From positions 50,321-86,971 of the forward strand of contig NZ_NHON01000018.1 of assembly GCF_002195995.1 (NCBI RefSeq): DNA of 36,651 nt, given 5' to 3'. Of this stretch, positions 9,851 to 18,440 are shown in pieces. Under the pieces are notes generated by a model. The model saw nothing but the letters and a program-made list of their open reading frames with translations. It was not told where the DNA came from and did no database searches. Origin of the DNA: Inquilinus limosus (GTDB lineage: Bacteria; Pseudomonadota; Alphaproteobacteria; DSM-16000; Inquilinaceae). Every line of letters begins with the position of its first letter. Within the stretch, counting starts at the first letter, position 1. The position numbers were made by a program, and so were the translations under genes.

Positions 9851-10231
9851 ATGCCCCTCGTCCGGATCTCGCTGCGCAAGGGCAAGCCCGCCGGCCACAT
9901 CGAGGCCATCCGCGACGGCGTCTACCTGGCCATGCGCGAGACCTTCAACGTGCCGGAGAACGACCGCTTCATCCTGGTGCACGAGCATGACGACACCGGC
10001 TTCGACTACGACCCGGCCTATCCCGGCCTGGCCCGGACCGGCGATGTCGTGTTCATCCAGATCACCGCCAACAACACCCGCACGGTCGAGCAGAAGCAGG
10101 CGCTGTACCGCCGCATCGCCGACCGGCTGGCCGAGAGCCCCGGCCTGCGCGGCGACGACGTGTTCATCAGCCTGGTCGAGGTGGCGAAGGAGAACTGGTC
10201 CTTCGGCAACGGCATCGCCCAGTACGTCTGA
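9851..10231 (+). CDS. Tautomerase-family protein
   Basis: This 126-residue protein begins MPLVRISLRKGKP. Removal of Met leaves an N-terminal proline, the catalytic base of the tautomerase superfamily. The length and the ending GDDVFISLVEVAKENWSFGNGIAQYV match the tautomerase_2 type (about twice the length of 4-oxalocrotonate tautomerase). Members isomerise keto-enol compounds or act as dehalogenases and decarboxylases; the substrate here is not known. The gene is divergent from a LysR regulator and followed by a FAD oxidoreductase in the same direction. Confidence 0.9.
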   Translation: MPLVRISLRKGKPAGHIEAIRDGVYLAMRETFNVPENDRFILVHEHDDTGFDYDPAYPGLARTGDVVFIQITANNTRTVEQKQALYRRIADRLAESPGLRGDDVFISLVEVAKENWSFGNGIAQYV

Positions 10232-10254
10232 CCCCGCCATGGTTCCGCCCCCAT

Positions 10255-10279
10255 CCCCGCCTTAGAATGTCCGGCGGGG
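10255..10279 (+). other. Intergenic hairpin between the tautomerase and FAD oxidoreductase genes
   Basis: CCCCGCC (10255-10261) pairs with GGCGGGG (10273-10279) around an 11-base loop that contains TAGAAT, a possible -10 box. No T-tract follows. It could attenuate read-through from the tautomerase gene or stabilise the mRNA. The function is unproven. Confidence 0.35.
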
Positions 10280-10295
10280 ACGAGGGGGGGAGATC

Positions 10296-11783
10296 ATGGC
10301 CAGGACGGGTTCGACGCGCCGGCGCGTGCTGGCGACCGGTGCCGTGACGTTGGGCGCGGCGGCGTTGGGCGGCATCGGCGGGGCCTGGCTGCAGCGCCTG
10401 TCCGACGCCGCCGCGCTGCCGCCGCCGGCCCCGCCCCGCACCTTGCTGGACGATGCCAGCGGCCTGAACCCGACGCCGGTGCGCGGCGTCGCCTTCGCCG
10501 AGGCGGAACCGGATGCGGCGGCCACCCGGCTGGCGCCGCTGCTGCGGCGGATCGCGGCCGGCGAGGAGCCGCCCCTGGCCGTGTCCGGCGCGCGCCATTC
10601 GATGGGCGGGCAGAGCCTGCTGCGCGACGGCTGGGCGCTGGACGCGCTGCCGCTGAACGGGATCGCGATCGACGCCGGGGCCCGCACCATGCGGGTCGGC
10701 GGCGGGGCGCTATGGCGCGACGTGGTGCCGGCGCTGAACGCGGCGGGCTTCTCCCCCGCCGTGATGCAGTCGAACAACGACTTCAGCATCGGCGGCACGC
10801 TGAGCGTCAACGCCCATGGCTGGCACGCCAACAGCCCGCCGGCGGCCAGCACGGTGCGGCGGCTGCGGCTGCTGACCGCCGACGGCACGGTGGCGGAGTG
10901 CGGCCCGGGCGATGAGCTGTTCGGCCTGGTGCTGGGCGGCTACGGCCTGTTCGGGGTGATTCTGGAGGCCGAGATCGCCATCCTGCCCAACGCGATGTAC
11001 GTGCCGGACTTCGCCAGCCTGCCGACGCGCGACTACGCCGCCGCTTACGCCGAGCGCGTGGTCGCCCCGGTGGAGATGGCCTATGGAAGGCTGTCGGTCG
11101 ATCCCGGCAGCCTGTTCGAGGAGGCGGTGCTGGGCTGGTACGTGCCAGTGCCGGAGACCCGCGGCACGGTGCTGCCCCTGCCCGCCTTGGACACTGGCGG
11201 GATGCAGCGGCTGGTGTTCCGCAACGCCGCCGGCAGCGACACCGGCAAGGCGGTGCGCTGGTGGCTGGAGCGCGAGGCCGGGCCCTGGCTGGCCGAGCGG
11301 ACCAGCCGCAACAGCCTGCTGAACGAGCCGGCCGCAGTGTTCGCCAACCGCAAGCCTGGATCGACCGACATCCTGCACGAGTATTTCGTCCCCCGCGCCC
11401 GGCTGTGGGATTTCGCCCAGGCGGCCCGGACGGTGATCCGGCGCGACGAGGGCAACCTCCTGAACGTCACCGTGCGCGACGTCCGCCGCGACGAGCGCAG
11501 CGCCCTGGCCTATGCCCGCGAGGACGTGTTCGGCCTGGTCATGCTGTTCGTGCAGGAGAAGTCCGCCGCCGGCGAGGAGCGGATGCAGCGCATGACCCGC
11601 GGCCTGATCGACGCCGCGCTCGACACCGGCGGCACCTATTATCTGCCCTACAGGCTGCACGCGACCGGCGAGCAGCTGCGCCGCGCCTACCCCGCCTGGG
11701 ATGAGATGGTCGCGACGCAGCGCCGGCACGACCCGAAGGGCGTGTTCCGCAACGGGCTGTTCCGGCGCTACGCGGAGGCGTGA
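10296..11783 (+). CDS. Tat-exported FAD-binding oxidoreductase
   Basis: The 495-residue protein starts with a twin-arginine-type signal (TRRRVLATGAVTLGAAALGG, about 7-26), so it is probably exported folded with its FAD. The vanillyl-alcohol-oxidase type FAD-binding domain spans about 65-235, with GARHSMGGQSL, VMQSNNDFSIGGTLSVNAHGW and GGYGLFGVILEAEI. The C-terminal half would form the substrate cap. It ends with FRNGLFRRY, as in berberine-bridge/cytokinin dehydrogenase-type relatives. The substrate cannot be assigned. A strong GGGGGGAG site precedes the ATG at 10296. It lies downstream of the tautomerase and may share its regulation. Confidence 0.85.
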   Translation: MARTGSTRRRVLATGAVTLGAAALGGIGGAWLQRLSDAAALPPPAPPRTLLDDASGLNPTPVRGVAFAEAEPDAAATRLAPLLRRIAAGEEPPLAVSGARHSMGGQSLLRDGWALDALPLNGIAIDAGARTMRVGGGALWRDVVPALNAAGFSPAVMQSNNDFSIGGTLSVNAHGWHANSPPAASTVRRLRLLTADGTVAECGPGDELFGLVLGGYGLFGVILEAEIAILPNAMYVPDFASLPTRDYAAAYAERVVAPVEMAYGRLSVDPGSLFEEAVLGWYVPVPETRGTVLPLPALDTGGMQRLVFRNAAGSDTGKAVRWWLEREAGPWLAERTSRNSLLNEPAAVFANRKPGSTDILHEYFVPRARLWDFAQAARTVIRRDEGNLLNVTVRDVRRDERSALAYAREDVFGLVMLFVQEKSAAGEERMQRMTRGLIDAALDTGGTYYLPYRLHATGEQLRRAYPAWDEMVATQRRHDPKGVFRNGLFRRYAEA

Positions 11784-11813
11784 TCCATCATACCGTTGGT
11801 TGGAAATATTGAT

Positions 11814-11905
11814 CCGTCATGGCGAGGCGCGTAGCGCCGTGGCCATCCAGGGGCCAGTGCGAGCCGCCCTGGATGGCCACGCCCCTTCGGGGCTCGCCAT
11901 GACGG
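11814..11905. repeat. REPIN-like element, copy 3 (G:C subtype)
   Basis: A 92-bp palindrome, CCGTCATGGCGAG at the left and CTCGCCATGACGG at the right. Each arm has an ATGGC/GCCAT stem; the left arm has an inner GGCGC/GCGCC hairpin and the right arm an inner CCCC/GGGG hairpin. It lies between the convergent ends of the FAD oxidoreductase gene and gltB. No T-tract flanks it, so it is not a simple terminator. Confidence 0.85.
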
Positions 11906-11945
11906 GGAAGAGATCGACGAGTCGATCTCAAATCCACCCGAGCAC

Positions 11946-14900
11946 TTACTCCGCCGGGATCCGCAGCGCCTCGTCCGCGGCCTCCGCCCGGATCGGGTGC
12001 TGCAGCCGCGACACCATCTCCTTCGGCACCACCTGCCAGAACTTCGACCGCTCGATCGGCCAGTCGTGCAGGATCGAGGCGGCCCAGGCGCTGCCGGTCT
12101 CGCGCACATGCTCGGCGATCAGGGCTCGCAGCTGGTCGTCATAGTGCCGGGTCTCGACCCGCTGCCACAGCACGCTCTCCGGATTGGCCCGGCGGGCGAA
12201 GCTGCCATCGGCGTCATAGACGAAGGCCATGCCCCCGGTCATGCCGGCGGCGAAGTTGTCGCCGACCGGACCGAGGATCACGGCGGTGCCGCCGGTCATG
12301 TACTCGCAGCCATTCGAGCCGCAGCCCTCGACCACCACCGTGGCGCCGGAGTTGCGCACCGCGAACCGCTCGCCCGCCTGCCCCGCGGCGAACAGCTTGC
12401 CCGAGGTGGCGCCGTACAGCACCGTGTTGCCGATGATGGTGTTCTCGTTGGTCTTCAGCGACGAGGCCGCGAAGGGCCGGACCACGATGGTGCCGCCGGA
12501 CAGGCCCTTGCCGACATAGTCGTTGGCGTCGCCGAACACCTCCAGCTTCAGCCCCTGCACCGCCCAGGCGCCGAGCGACTGGCCGGCATTGCCGCGCAGC
12601 CGCACCGTGACATGGCCCGGCTGCAGCCCGGTCATGCCGAATTTGCGGGTGATCATCGACGACATCCGCGTGCCCACCGCGCGGTGGGTGTTGCGGATCG
12701 AGTAGGTCAGCTGCGTCTTCTCGCCGAGCTCGAACAGCGGCCGGGCGTCGGCGATCATCTGCGCGTCCAGCGTGTCCGGCACCGGGTTGCGGCCCTCGAG
12801 CGTGCAGTACATCGCATGCTCGCCCGGGTCGGCCTTGGCCAGCAGCGGGTTGAGGTCGAGGTCGTCGAGATGGGCGGCGCCGCGGCTGACCTGGCGCAGC
12901 AGCTCCGTCCGGCCGACGATCTCGTTGATCGAGCGGTAGCCGAGCTGGGCCAGGATCTCGCGCACCTCCTCGGCGATGAAGCTGAAGAGGTTGACCACCT
13001 TCTCCGGCGAGCCGGAGAACTTCGCCCGCAGCTCCGGATCCTGGGTGCAGACGCCGACCGGGCAGGTGTTGGAATGGCACTGCCGCACCATGATGCAGCC
13101 CATCGCGATCAGGCTGGCGGTGCCGATGCCGTATTCCTCGGCGCCGAGGATGGCGGCGATGACCACGTCGCGCCCGGTCTTGATGCCGCCATCGGTGCGC
13201 AGCCGGATGCGGTGGCGCAGCCGGTTCAGCGTCAGCACCTGATGCACCTCGGACAGGCCCATCTCCCACGGCACGCCGGCGAATTTCAGCGAGGTCTGGG
13301 GCGAGGCGCCGGTGCCGCCGACATGGCCCGAGATCAGGATGATGTCGGCATTGGCCTTGGCGACGCCGGCGGCGATGGTGCCGATGCCGGTGCGGCTGAC
13401 CAGCTTGACCGTGACCTTGGCGTCCGGGTTGATCTGCTTCAGGTCGTAGATGAGCTGGGCCAGATCCTCGATCGAGTAGATGTCGTGGTGCGGCGGCGGG
13501 CTGATCAGCATCACGCCCGGGGTGGCGTGGCGCAGCTTGGCGATCTCCACCGTCACCTTGAAGCCGGGCAGCTGGCCACCCTCGCCGGGCTTGGCGCCCT
13601 GGGCGACCTTGATCTCCAGCTCGCGCGCCTGGTTCAGGTATTCCGCGGTGACGCCGAAGCGACCCGAGGCGACCTGCTTGATCGCGGAGTTCCAGTTGTC
13701 GCCGTTCTTGTCCGGCCGGAACCGGGCCGGGTCCTCGCCGCCCTCGCCGCTGTCGGACCGGGCGCCGATCCGGTTCATGGCGACATTCAGCGTGCCATGC
13801 GCCTCCGGGCTCAGCGCGCCCAGCGACATGCCGGGGGTGATGAAGCGCTTGCGGATCTCGGTGATGCTCTCGACCTCGTCGATCGAGACCGATTCCCGCA
13901 CCGGCACGAAGTCCAGGAGGTCGCGCAGCGCCACCGGCGCCTGGTGCCGGAGCATGTCGGAGTACTTGCGGTACAGCGAGTAGCTGTCGGTCGCCACCGC
14001 CTGCTGCAGCATGTGGATCATCCGCCCTTCCCAGGCGTGACGCTCCTGCCCCTGGCGGTAGCGGTAGAAGCCGCCGACCGGCAGGGTGACGACGTTGCCG
14101 GTCCACGCCGCCTCATGCATCTCGATCGCCTTCATCTGAAGGCCGGCCATGCCGAGGCCGGAGATGCGGCTGGGCATGCCCGGGAAGTACTCGGCGACGA
14201 GCGAGCGCGACAGGCCGACCGCCTCGAAATTGCAGCCGCCGCGATACGACGAGATCACCGAGATGCCCATCTTGGACATGATCTTCAGCAGCCCGTCATC
14301 CACCGCCTGGCGGTAGCGCTTCATGCACGCGTCCAGCGACAGGTCGCCGAACAGGCCGCGGCGCTGCCGGTCGGCGATCGCCTCCTGCGCCAGATAGGCG
14401 TTCACCGTGGTGGCGCCGACGCCGATCAGCACCGCGAAATGGTGCACGTCGACGCATTCCATCGACCGCACATTCAGCGAGGTGAAGGTGCGCAGCGACT
14501 GGCGGATCAGGTGGGTGTGGACGGCGCCGGTGGCCAGGATCATCTGGATCGCCACCCGGTCCGGCCCGACATGCTGGTCGGTCAGCACGATGTGGGTGGC
14601 GCCGCCGCGCACCGCGTCCTCGGCCTCGCGGCACACCCGGCGCAGCGCGTCGCGCAGCCCCTGCTCCCCGCCCGCGCGGTCGAAGGTGCAGTCGATCTCC
14701 GCCGCCGTGGTGCCCATATAGGCACGCATCGCCTCGTATTCGGCGTTGGTCAGCACCGGGCTGTCGAGCTGCAGCAGGTCGCACTGGCTGGCATCCTCGT
14801 CGAGGATGTTGCCCAGGTTGCCCAGCCGGGTGCGCAGGCTCATCACCCGCCGCTCACGCAAGGAGTCGATCGGCGGGTTGGTGACCTGGCTGAAATTCTG

Positions 14901-16511
14901 CCGGAAGAAATGGTGCAGCGGCCGGTTCAGGTCGGACAGGATGGCGATCGGCGTGTCGTCGCCCATCGACCCCACCGCCTCCTTCGCGTCCTCCACCATC
15001 GGGTGCAGGATCAGCTCCAGGTCTTCCATGGTGATGTTCATGGCGACCTGGCGGCGGCGCAACTCCTCGCGCGGCATCGCCGCGCCGGTGTCCTCGCCGC
15101 CGGCGCGGATCAGCCCGTCGATCACCTTGATGCGCTTGGTCCAGTCCTCATAGGGCTGCTGGCCGGCCAGCACCTGCTTGATCTCGCGATCGTGGTACAG
15201 GCGGCCCTCCTGCAGGTCGACCGCCAGCATCTGGCCGGGCCCCAGGCGCCCTCTCTCGATGATGCGGCTGTCCGCCAGCCGGACCATGCCGGCCTCCGAC
15301 CCCGCGATCAGCAGCCCGTCCTCGGTGATGGTGTAGCGCATCGGCCGCAGGCCGTTGCGGTCCATGCCGCCCATCACCCAGCGGCCGTCATACATCGCCA
15401 GCGCGGCCGGGCCGTCCCAGGCCTCCATCACCGCGTTGCAGTAGCTGACGAAGGCGCGGTGGGTCTGGGTGATATCGGCATCGGCCGGCGTCGCCTCCGG
15501 CACCAGCATGGCCTTGACCATCGGCGCGTCGCGGCCGGCGCGGACCATCACCTCGAACACCGCGTCCAGCGCAGCCGAATCCGAGCTGCCGCCCTGGATC
15601 ACCGGCTTGATGTCCTCGATCGCGTCCCCGAACACCGGGCTGGCCATGCGCGTCTCATGCGCGCGCATCCAGTTGCTGTTGCCCTTCAGCGTGTTGATCT
15701 CGCCGTTGTGGGCCAGCATGCGGAAGGGCTGGGCCAGGCGCCAGGTCGGGAAGGTGTTGGTCGAATAGCGCTGGTGGTAGATCGCGAAGTTGGAGACGAA
15801 GCGCTCGTCCAGCAGGTCCGGGTAGAAGGCGGTCAGCTGCGCCGCCAGGAACATGCCCTTGTAGATGATCGACCGGCAGGACAGCGAGCACAGGTAGAAA
15901 TCGGCGATGCCGGCGGCCTGCGCCGCCTTCTCGATCCGCCGGCGGATGACGTAGAGGTCGCGCTCGAACTGCTCCTCCGGCACCCCCTTGGGGTTGGCGA
16001 TCATGATCTGCTCGATCTCCGGCCGGGCGGCATTCGCCTTGTCGCCGATGATGGCGACGTCGATCGGCACCTGGCGCCAGCCGTAGATGTAGTAGCCGAA
16101 GCTGAGGATCTCGCCCTCGACCAGGCAGCGGCACTTCTCCTGCGCCTCCAGGTCGGTGCGCGGCAGGAAGGCCTGGCCGACCGCGATCAGGCCGGGCAGC
16201 GGCCGGTGGCCGACGCGCTCGACATGCTCGTGGAAGAACTGCTGCGGGATCTGGACATGGATGCCGGCGCCGTCGCCGGTCTTGCCGTCGGCATCGACCG
16301 CGCCGCGGTGCCACACCGCCTTCAGCGCGTCGATGCCGGCCTGCACCACCTCGCGCCGCGGCTTGCCGTCCAGCGTGGCGACGAAGCCGACGCCGCAGGC
16401 GTCATGCTCCTCCGCCGGGTCGTAGGCATGGGCCTCGACCAGCCGGGCGACATTGGCGTCGTATTCGCGGACGAAGCGCTGGCCGGCGGACATCTTCTCG
16501 GACTGGCTCAT
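11946..16511 (-). CDS. gltB: Glutamate synthase (NADPH) large subunit GltB
   Basis: GltB (1521 residues, normal length) converts glutamine and 2-oxoglutarate to glutamate using electrons supplied by GltD. The N-terminal class II amidotransferase domain begins after a propeptide, with the nucleophile Cys39 in EHDACGVGFVA exposed after processing. The central domain and the FMN/2-oxoglutarate barrel follow (SGEGGEDPARF, KPGEGGQLPGFKV). The [3Fe-4S] cysteines are Cys1139, Cys1145 and Cys1150 (CIMVRQCHSNTC). The C-terminal GXGXG beta-helix domain holds repeated glycine motifs (GGTIVV, GNTVLYGATSG). It is downstream of gltD by 16 bases, opposite to the E. coli gltB-gltD order. A very long open frame on the other strand is a GC shadow. 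Confidence 0.98.
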   Translation of the reverse strand: MSQSEKMSAGQRFVREYDANVARLVEAHAYDPAEEHDACGVGFVATLDGKPRREVVQAGIDALKAVWHRGAVDADGKTGDGAGIHVQIPQQFFHEHVERVGHRPLPGLIAVGQAFLPRTDLEAQEKCRCLVEGEILSFGYYIYGWRQVPIDVAIIGDKANAARPEIEQIMIANPKGVPEEQFERDLYVIRRRIEKAAQAAGIADFYLCSLSCRSIIYKGMFLAAQLTAFYPDLLDERFVSNFAIYHQRYSTNTFPTWRLAQPFRMLAHNGEINTLKGNSNWMRAHETRMASPVFGDAIEDIKPVIQGGSSDSAALDAVFEVMVRAGRDAPMVKAMLVPEATPADADITQTHRAFVSYCNAVMEAWDGPAALAMYDGRWVMGGMDRNGLRPMRYTITEDGLLIAGSEAGMVRLADSRIIERGRLGPGQMLAVDLQEGRLYHDREIKQVLAGQQPYEDWTKRIKVIDGLIRAGGEDTGAAMPREELRRRQVAMNITMEDLELILHPMVEDAKEAVGSMGDDTPIAILSDLNRPLHHFFRQNFSQVTNPPIDSLRERRVMSLRTRLGNLGNILDEDASQCDLLQLDSPVLTNAEYEAMRAYMGTTAAEIDCTFDRAGGEQGLRDALRRVCREAEDAVRGGATHIVLTDQHVGPDRVAIQMILATGAVHTHLIRQSLRTFTSLNVRSMECVDVHHFAVLIGVGATTVNAYLAQEAIADRQRRGLFGDLSLDACMKRYRQAVDDGLLKIMSKMGISVISSYRGGCNFEAVGLSRSLVAEYFPGMPSRISGLGMAGLQMKAIEMHEAAWTGNVVTLPVGGFYRYRQGQERHAWEGRMIHMLQQAVATDSYSLYRKYSDMLRHQAPVALRDLLDFVPVRESVSIDEVESITEIRKRFITPGMSLGALSPEAHGTLNVAMNRIGARSDSGEGGEDPARFRPDKNGDNWNSAIKQVASGRFGVTAEYLNQARELEIKVAQGAKPGEGGQLPGFKVTVEIAKLRHATPGVMLISPPPHHDIYSIEDLAQLIYDLKQINPDAKVTVKLVSRTGIGTIAAGVAKANADIILISGHVGGTGASPQTSLKFAGVPWEMGLSEVHQVLTLNRLRHRIRLRTDGGIKTGRDVVIAAILGAEEYGIGTASLIAMGCIMVRQCHSNTCPVGVCTQDPELRAKFSGSPEKVVNLFSFIAEEVREILAQLGYRSINEIVGRTELLRQVSRGAAHLDDLDLNPLLAKADPGEHAMYCTLEGRNPVPDTLDAQMIADARPLFELGEKTQLTYSIRNTHRAVGTRMSSMITRKFGMTGLQPGHVTVRLRGNAGQSLGAWAVQGLKLEVFGDANDYVGKGLSGGTIVVRPFAASSLKTNENTIIGNTVLYGATSGKLFAAGQAGERFAVRNSGATVVVEGCGSNGCEYMTGGTAVILGPVGDNFAAGMTGGMAFVYDADGSFARRANPESVLWQRVETRHYDDQLRALIAEHVRETGSAWAASILHDWPIERSKFWQVVPKEMVSRLQHPIRAEAADEALRIPAE

Positions 16512-16527
16512 GGCTGGCTCCCCGCGC

Positions 16528-17973
16528 TTATTCCGCCGCGACCGCCGGAACGGCGGCCCTGGCGGCGAGGTGGCTGTGGATGGCGGCGGCGGCGTCGCGG
16601 CCGTCGCGGATGGCCCAGACGACGAGGCTGGCGCCGCGGACGATATCGCCGGCGGCGAAGATGCCCTCGACCGCGGTCATCATGGTCTTGTGGTCGACCC
16701 GGACGGTGCCCCATTTCGTCACCGGCAGGCCCGGCGCGTCGAACAGGGTCGGCAGGTCCTCGGGGTCGAAGCCCAGCGCCTTGACCACCAGGTCGGCCTC
16801 GATCGTGGTGGCCGACCCCTCGATCACCACCGGGCTCTGCCGGCCGGTGGCGTCGGCGACGCCGAGATGGATCGAATGGGCGCGCACGCCGGTGACGGTG
16901 TCGTCGCCCAGGAAGGCCTCCGGCGCCGCCTGCCAGACGAACTCCACGCCCTCCTCCTCGGCATTCAGCACCTCGCGCTGGCTGCCCGGCATATTGGCGC
17001 GGTTGCGGCGATACAGGCACTTCACCGAGACGGCGCCCTGGCGCACGGCGGTGCGGACGCAGTCCATCGCCGTGTCGCCGCCGCCGATCACCACCACCTT
17101 CTTGCCGGCAGCGTTCAGCGTACCGTCGGAGAACTCCGGAACATCGTCCCCCAGGCCGGTGCGGTTCGAGGCGGTGAGGTAGTCGAGCGCGGCGACGATG
17201 CCCTTGAGGCCGGAACCCGGGGCCTGCAGGTCGCGCGCCTTGTACACGCCGGTGGCGATCAGCACGGCGTCGTGGCGGCCGCGCAGCTCCTGCAGCGTGG
17301 CGTCGCGGCCGACCTCGAAGTTCAGGTGCAGGGTGATGCCGGCATCGGCCAGCCACTGGGCCCGGCGGGCCACGACCTCCTTCTCCAGCTTGAAGCTGGG
17401 GATGCCGTAGATCAGCAGCCCGCCGACCCGGTCGTAGCGGTCGTAGAGATGGACCTGGTAGCCCAGGCGCCGCAGTTGCTCGGCCGCGGCGATGCCGGCC
17501 GGGCCGGCGCCGATGATGCCGACCGATTGGGTGAGCTCGCGCAGCGGCACCGGCGGCTTGACCCAGCCCTCGGCCCAGGCGGTGTCGGTGATGTACTTCT
17601 CGATCGAGCCGATGGTGACGGCGCCGTGGCCCGACTGCTCGATCACGCAGTTGCCCTCGCACAGCCGGTCCTGCGGGCAGATGCGGCCGCAGATCTCGGG
17701 CATCGAGTTGGTGGCGGAGGAGATCTCATACGCCTCCTCCAGCCGGCCCTCGGCGGTCAGCTTCAGCCAGTCGGGGATGTTGTTGTGCAGCGGGCAATGC
17801 ACCTGGCAGAACGGCACGCCGCATTGCGAGCAGCGCGACGACTGCTCCTCCGCCTTCTGCCGGACATAGGGCCCGTAGACCTCGAGCCAGTCGTGCCGGC
17901 GAGTCTCGGCAGCGCGTTTCGACGGCATCTCGCCGGCGGTCTTCACGAACTGCAGCATCTTCGTCGTCGCCAT
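16528..17973 (-). CDS. gltD: Glutamate synthase small subunit GltD
   Basis: GltD (481 residues) takes electrons from NADPH through FAD and [4Fe-4S] centres to GltB. Two cysteine groups sit in the N-terminal region (Cys48, 51, 56, 60 and Cys95, 99, 105, 109), followed by the FAD dinucleotide motif GAGPAG (155-160) and a second Rossmann motif IGGGDTAMDC for NADPH. The start at 17973 has AGGAG seven bases upstream. The gene is the first of a gltD-gltB operon. Upstream lies an AT-rich leader region and then repeats. Nitrogen control is likely, but no regulator-binding site could be identified with confidence. Confidence 0.97.
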   Translation of the reverse strand: MATTKMLQFVKTAGEMPSKRAAETRRHDWLEVYGPYVRQKAEEQSSRCSQCGVPFCQVHCPLHNNIPDWLKLTAEGRLEEAYEISSATNSMPEICGRICPQDRLCEGNCVIEQSGHGAVTIGSIEKYITDTAWAEGWVKPPVPLRELTQSVGIIGAGPAGIAAAEQLRRLGYQVHLYDRYDRVGGLLIYGIPSFKLEKEVVARRAQWLADAGITLHLNFEVGRDATLQELRGRHDAVLIATGVYKARDLQAPGSGLKGIVAALDYLTASNRTGLGDDVPEFSDGTLNAAGKKVVVIGGGDTAMDCVRTAVRQGAVSVKCLYRRNRANMPGSQREVLNAEEEGVEFVWQAAPEAFLGDDTVTGVRAHSIHLGVADATGRQSPVVIEGSATTIEADLVVKALGFDPEDLPTLFDAPGLPVTKWGTVRVDHKTMMTAVEGIFAAGDIVRGASLVVWAIRDGRDAAAAIHSHLAARAAVPAVAAE

Positions 17974-18155
17974 GGGCGGCTCCTGGTCCCGCGGAGTCGA
18001 ATACGCCCCGCATCGGCGAGGCCCACGACATTTACGGATTTCGTGCAGCCATGGCGAGCCATTTTTCGCGATTAGGTCATATTTGTTGACTAATTTCCCG
18101 TTGTTAAGAGCCGCTCGCAGCTAGAGCAGCATTTCGGAATGATTGTTTCAAGGAA

Positions 18156-18178
18156 AATAGATCCGTTTCGGATCTATT
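18156..18178. repeat. Palindrome upstream of gltD
   Basis: AATAGATCCG and CGGATCTATT form a perfect 10-bp inverted repeat around TTT. The flanking sequence continues as a weak dyad (TGATT near 18140, GAATCA near 18182). It could be an operator or part of a different repeat family; it lies about 180 bases before the gltD start. Confidence 0.55.
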
Positions 18179-18252
18179 GGTGAATCACATACTCCCTGGA
18201 CGCATCAGGAGAAAGAAAGCCACTCGGCGTGCTGTTGTTGTCAAACTCACAA

Positions 18253-18342
18253 CCGTCATTGCGAGCGCAGCGAAGCAATCCATGCTGCAGTCCCTGCGGA
18301 ACGATGGATTGCTTCGTCGGCTTCGCCTCCTCGCAATGACGG
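18253..18342. repeat. REPIN-like element, copy 4 (T:A subtype, inverted)
   Basis: A 90-bp palindrome from CCGTCATTGCGAG to CTCGCAATGACGG with ATTGC/GCAAT stems in both arms. Its left arm equals the short arm of copy 1 and its right arm the long arm of copy 1, so this copy is in the opposite orientation. It stands between gltD and the glycosyltransferase gene. Confidence 0.85.
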
Positions 18343-18440
18343 AGCGGGATCCCGCCCCGGCATACGAGAAGGTAAGTGGACACCGCTCCCGGCCGGGCCT
18401 AACCGCTCGGGCCGGTTCCCCTTGCCGGCCGCCTGCCCTC

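Larger units (their letters stand above)
17974..18440. other. 467-base intergenic region with repeats, no gene
   Basis: This divergent region between gltD and the glycosyltransferase has no credible gene. The part nearest gltD (about 18050-18115) is AT-rich and should hold the gltD promoter, but no -35/-10 pair is convincing. It contains a small ATGGC-GA-GCCAT hairpin (18051-18062), a 23-bp palindrome (18156-18178) and REPIN-like copy 4. The reading frame through the repeat gives a phantom peptide of the IASAAKQS type. Confidence 0.6.

Noticed and set aside
11997-16784. A 1595-codon open frame on the plus strand opposite gltB and gltD.
   Set aside because: It is rich in His, Gln, Arg and Asp with no domain, and is the antisense shadow expected in GC-rich DNA. 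gltB is certain on the other strand.
7200-18342. The repeats as a CRISPR array.
   Set aside because: The copies are far apart, palindromic and variable, without regular spacers or cas genes.
18177-18440. Extended start for the glycosyltransferase.
   Set aside because: The extra residues are translated from REPIN-like copy 4 (IASAAKQS-type peptide).
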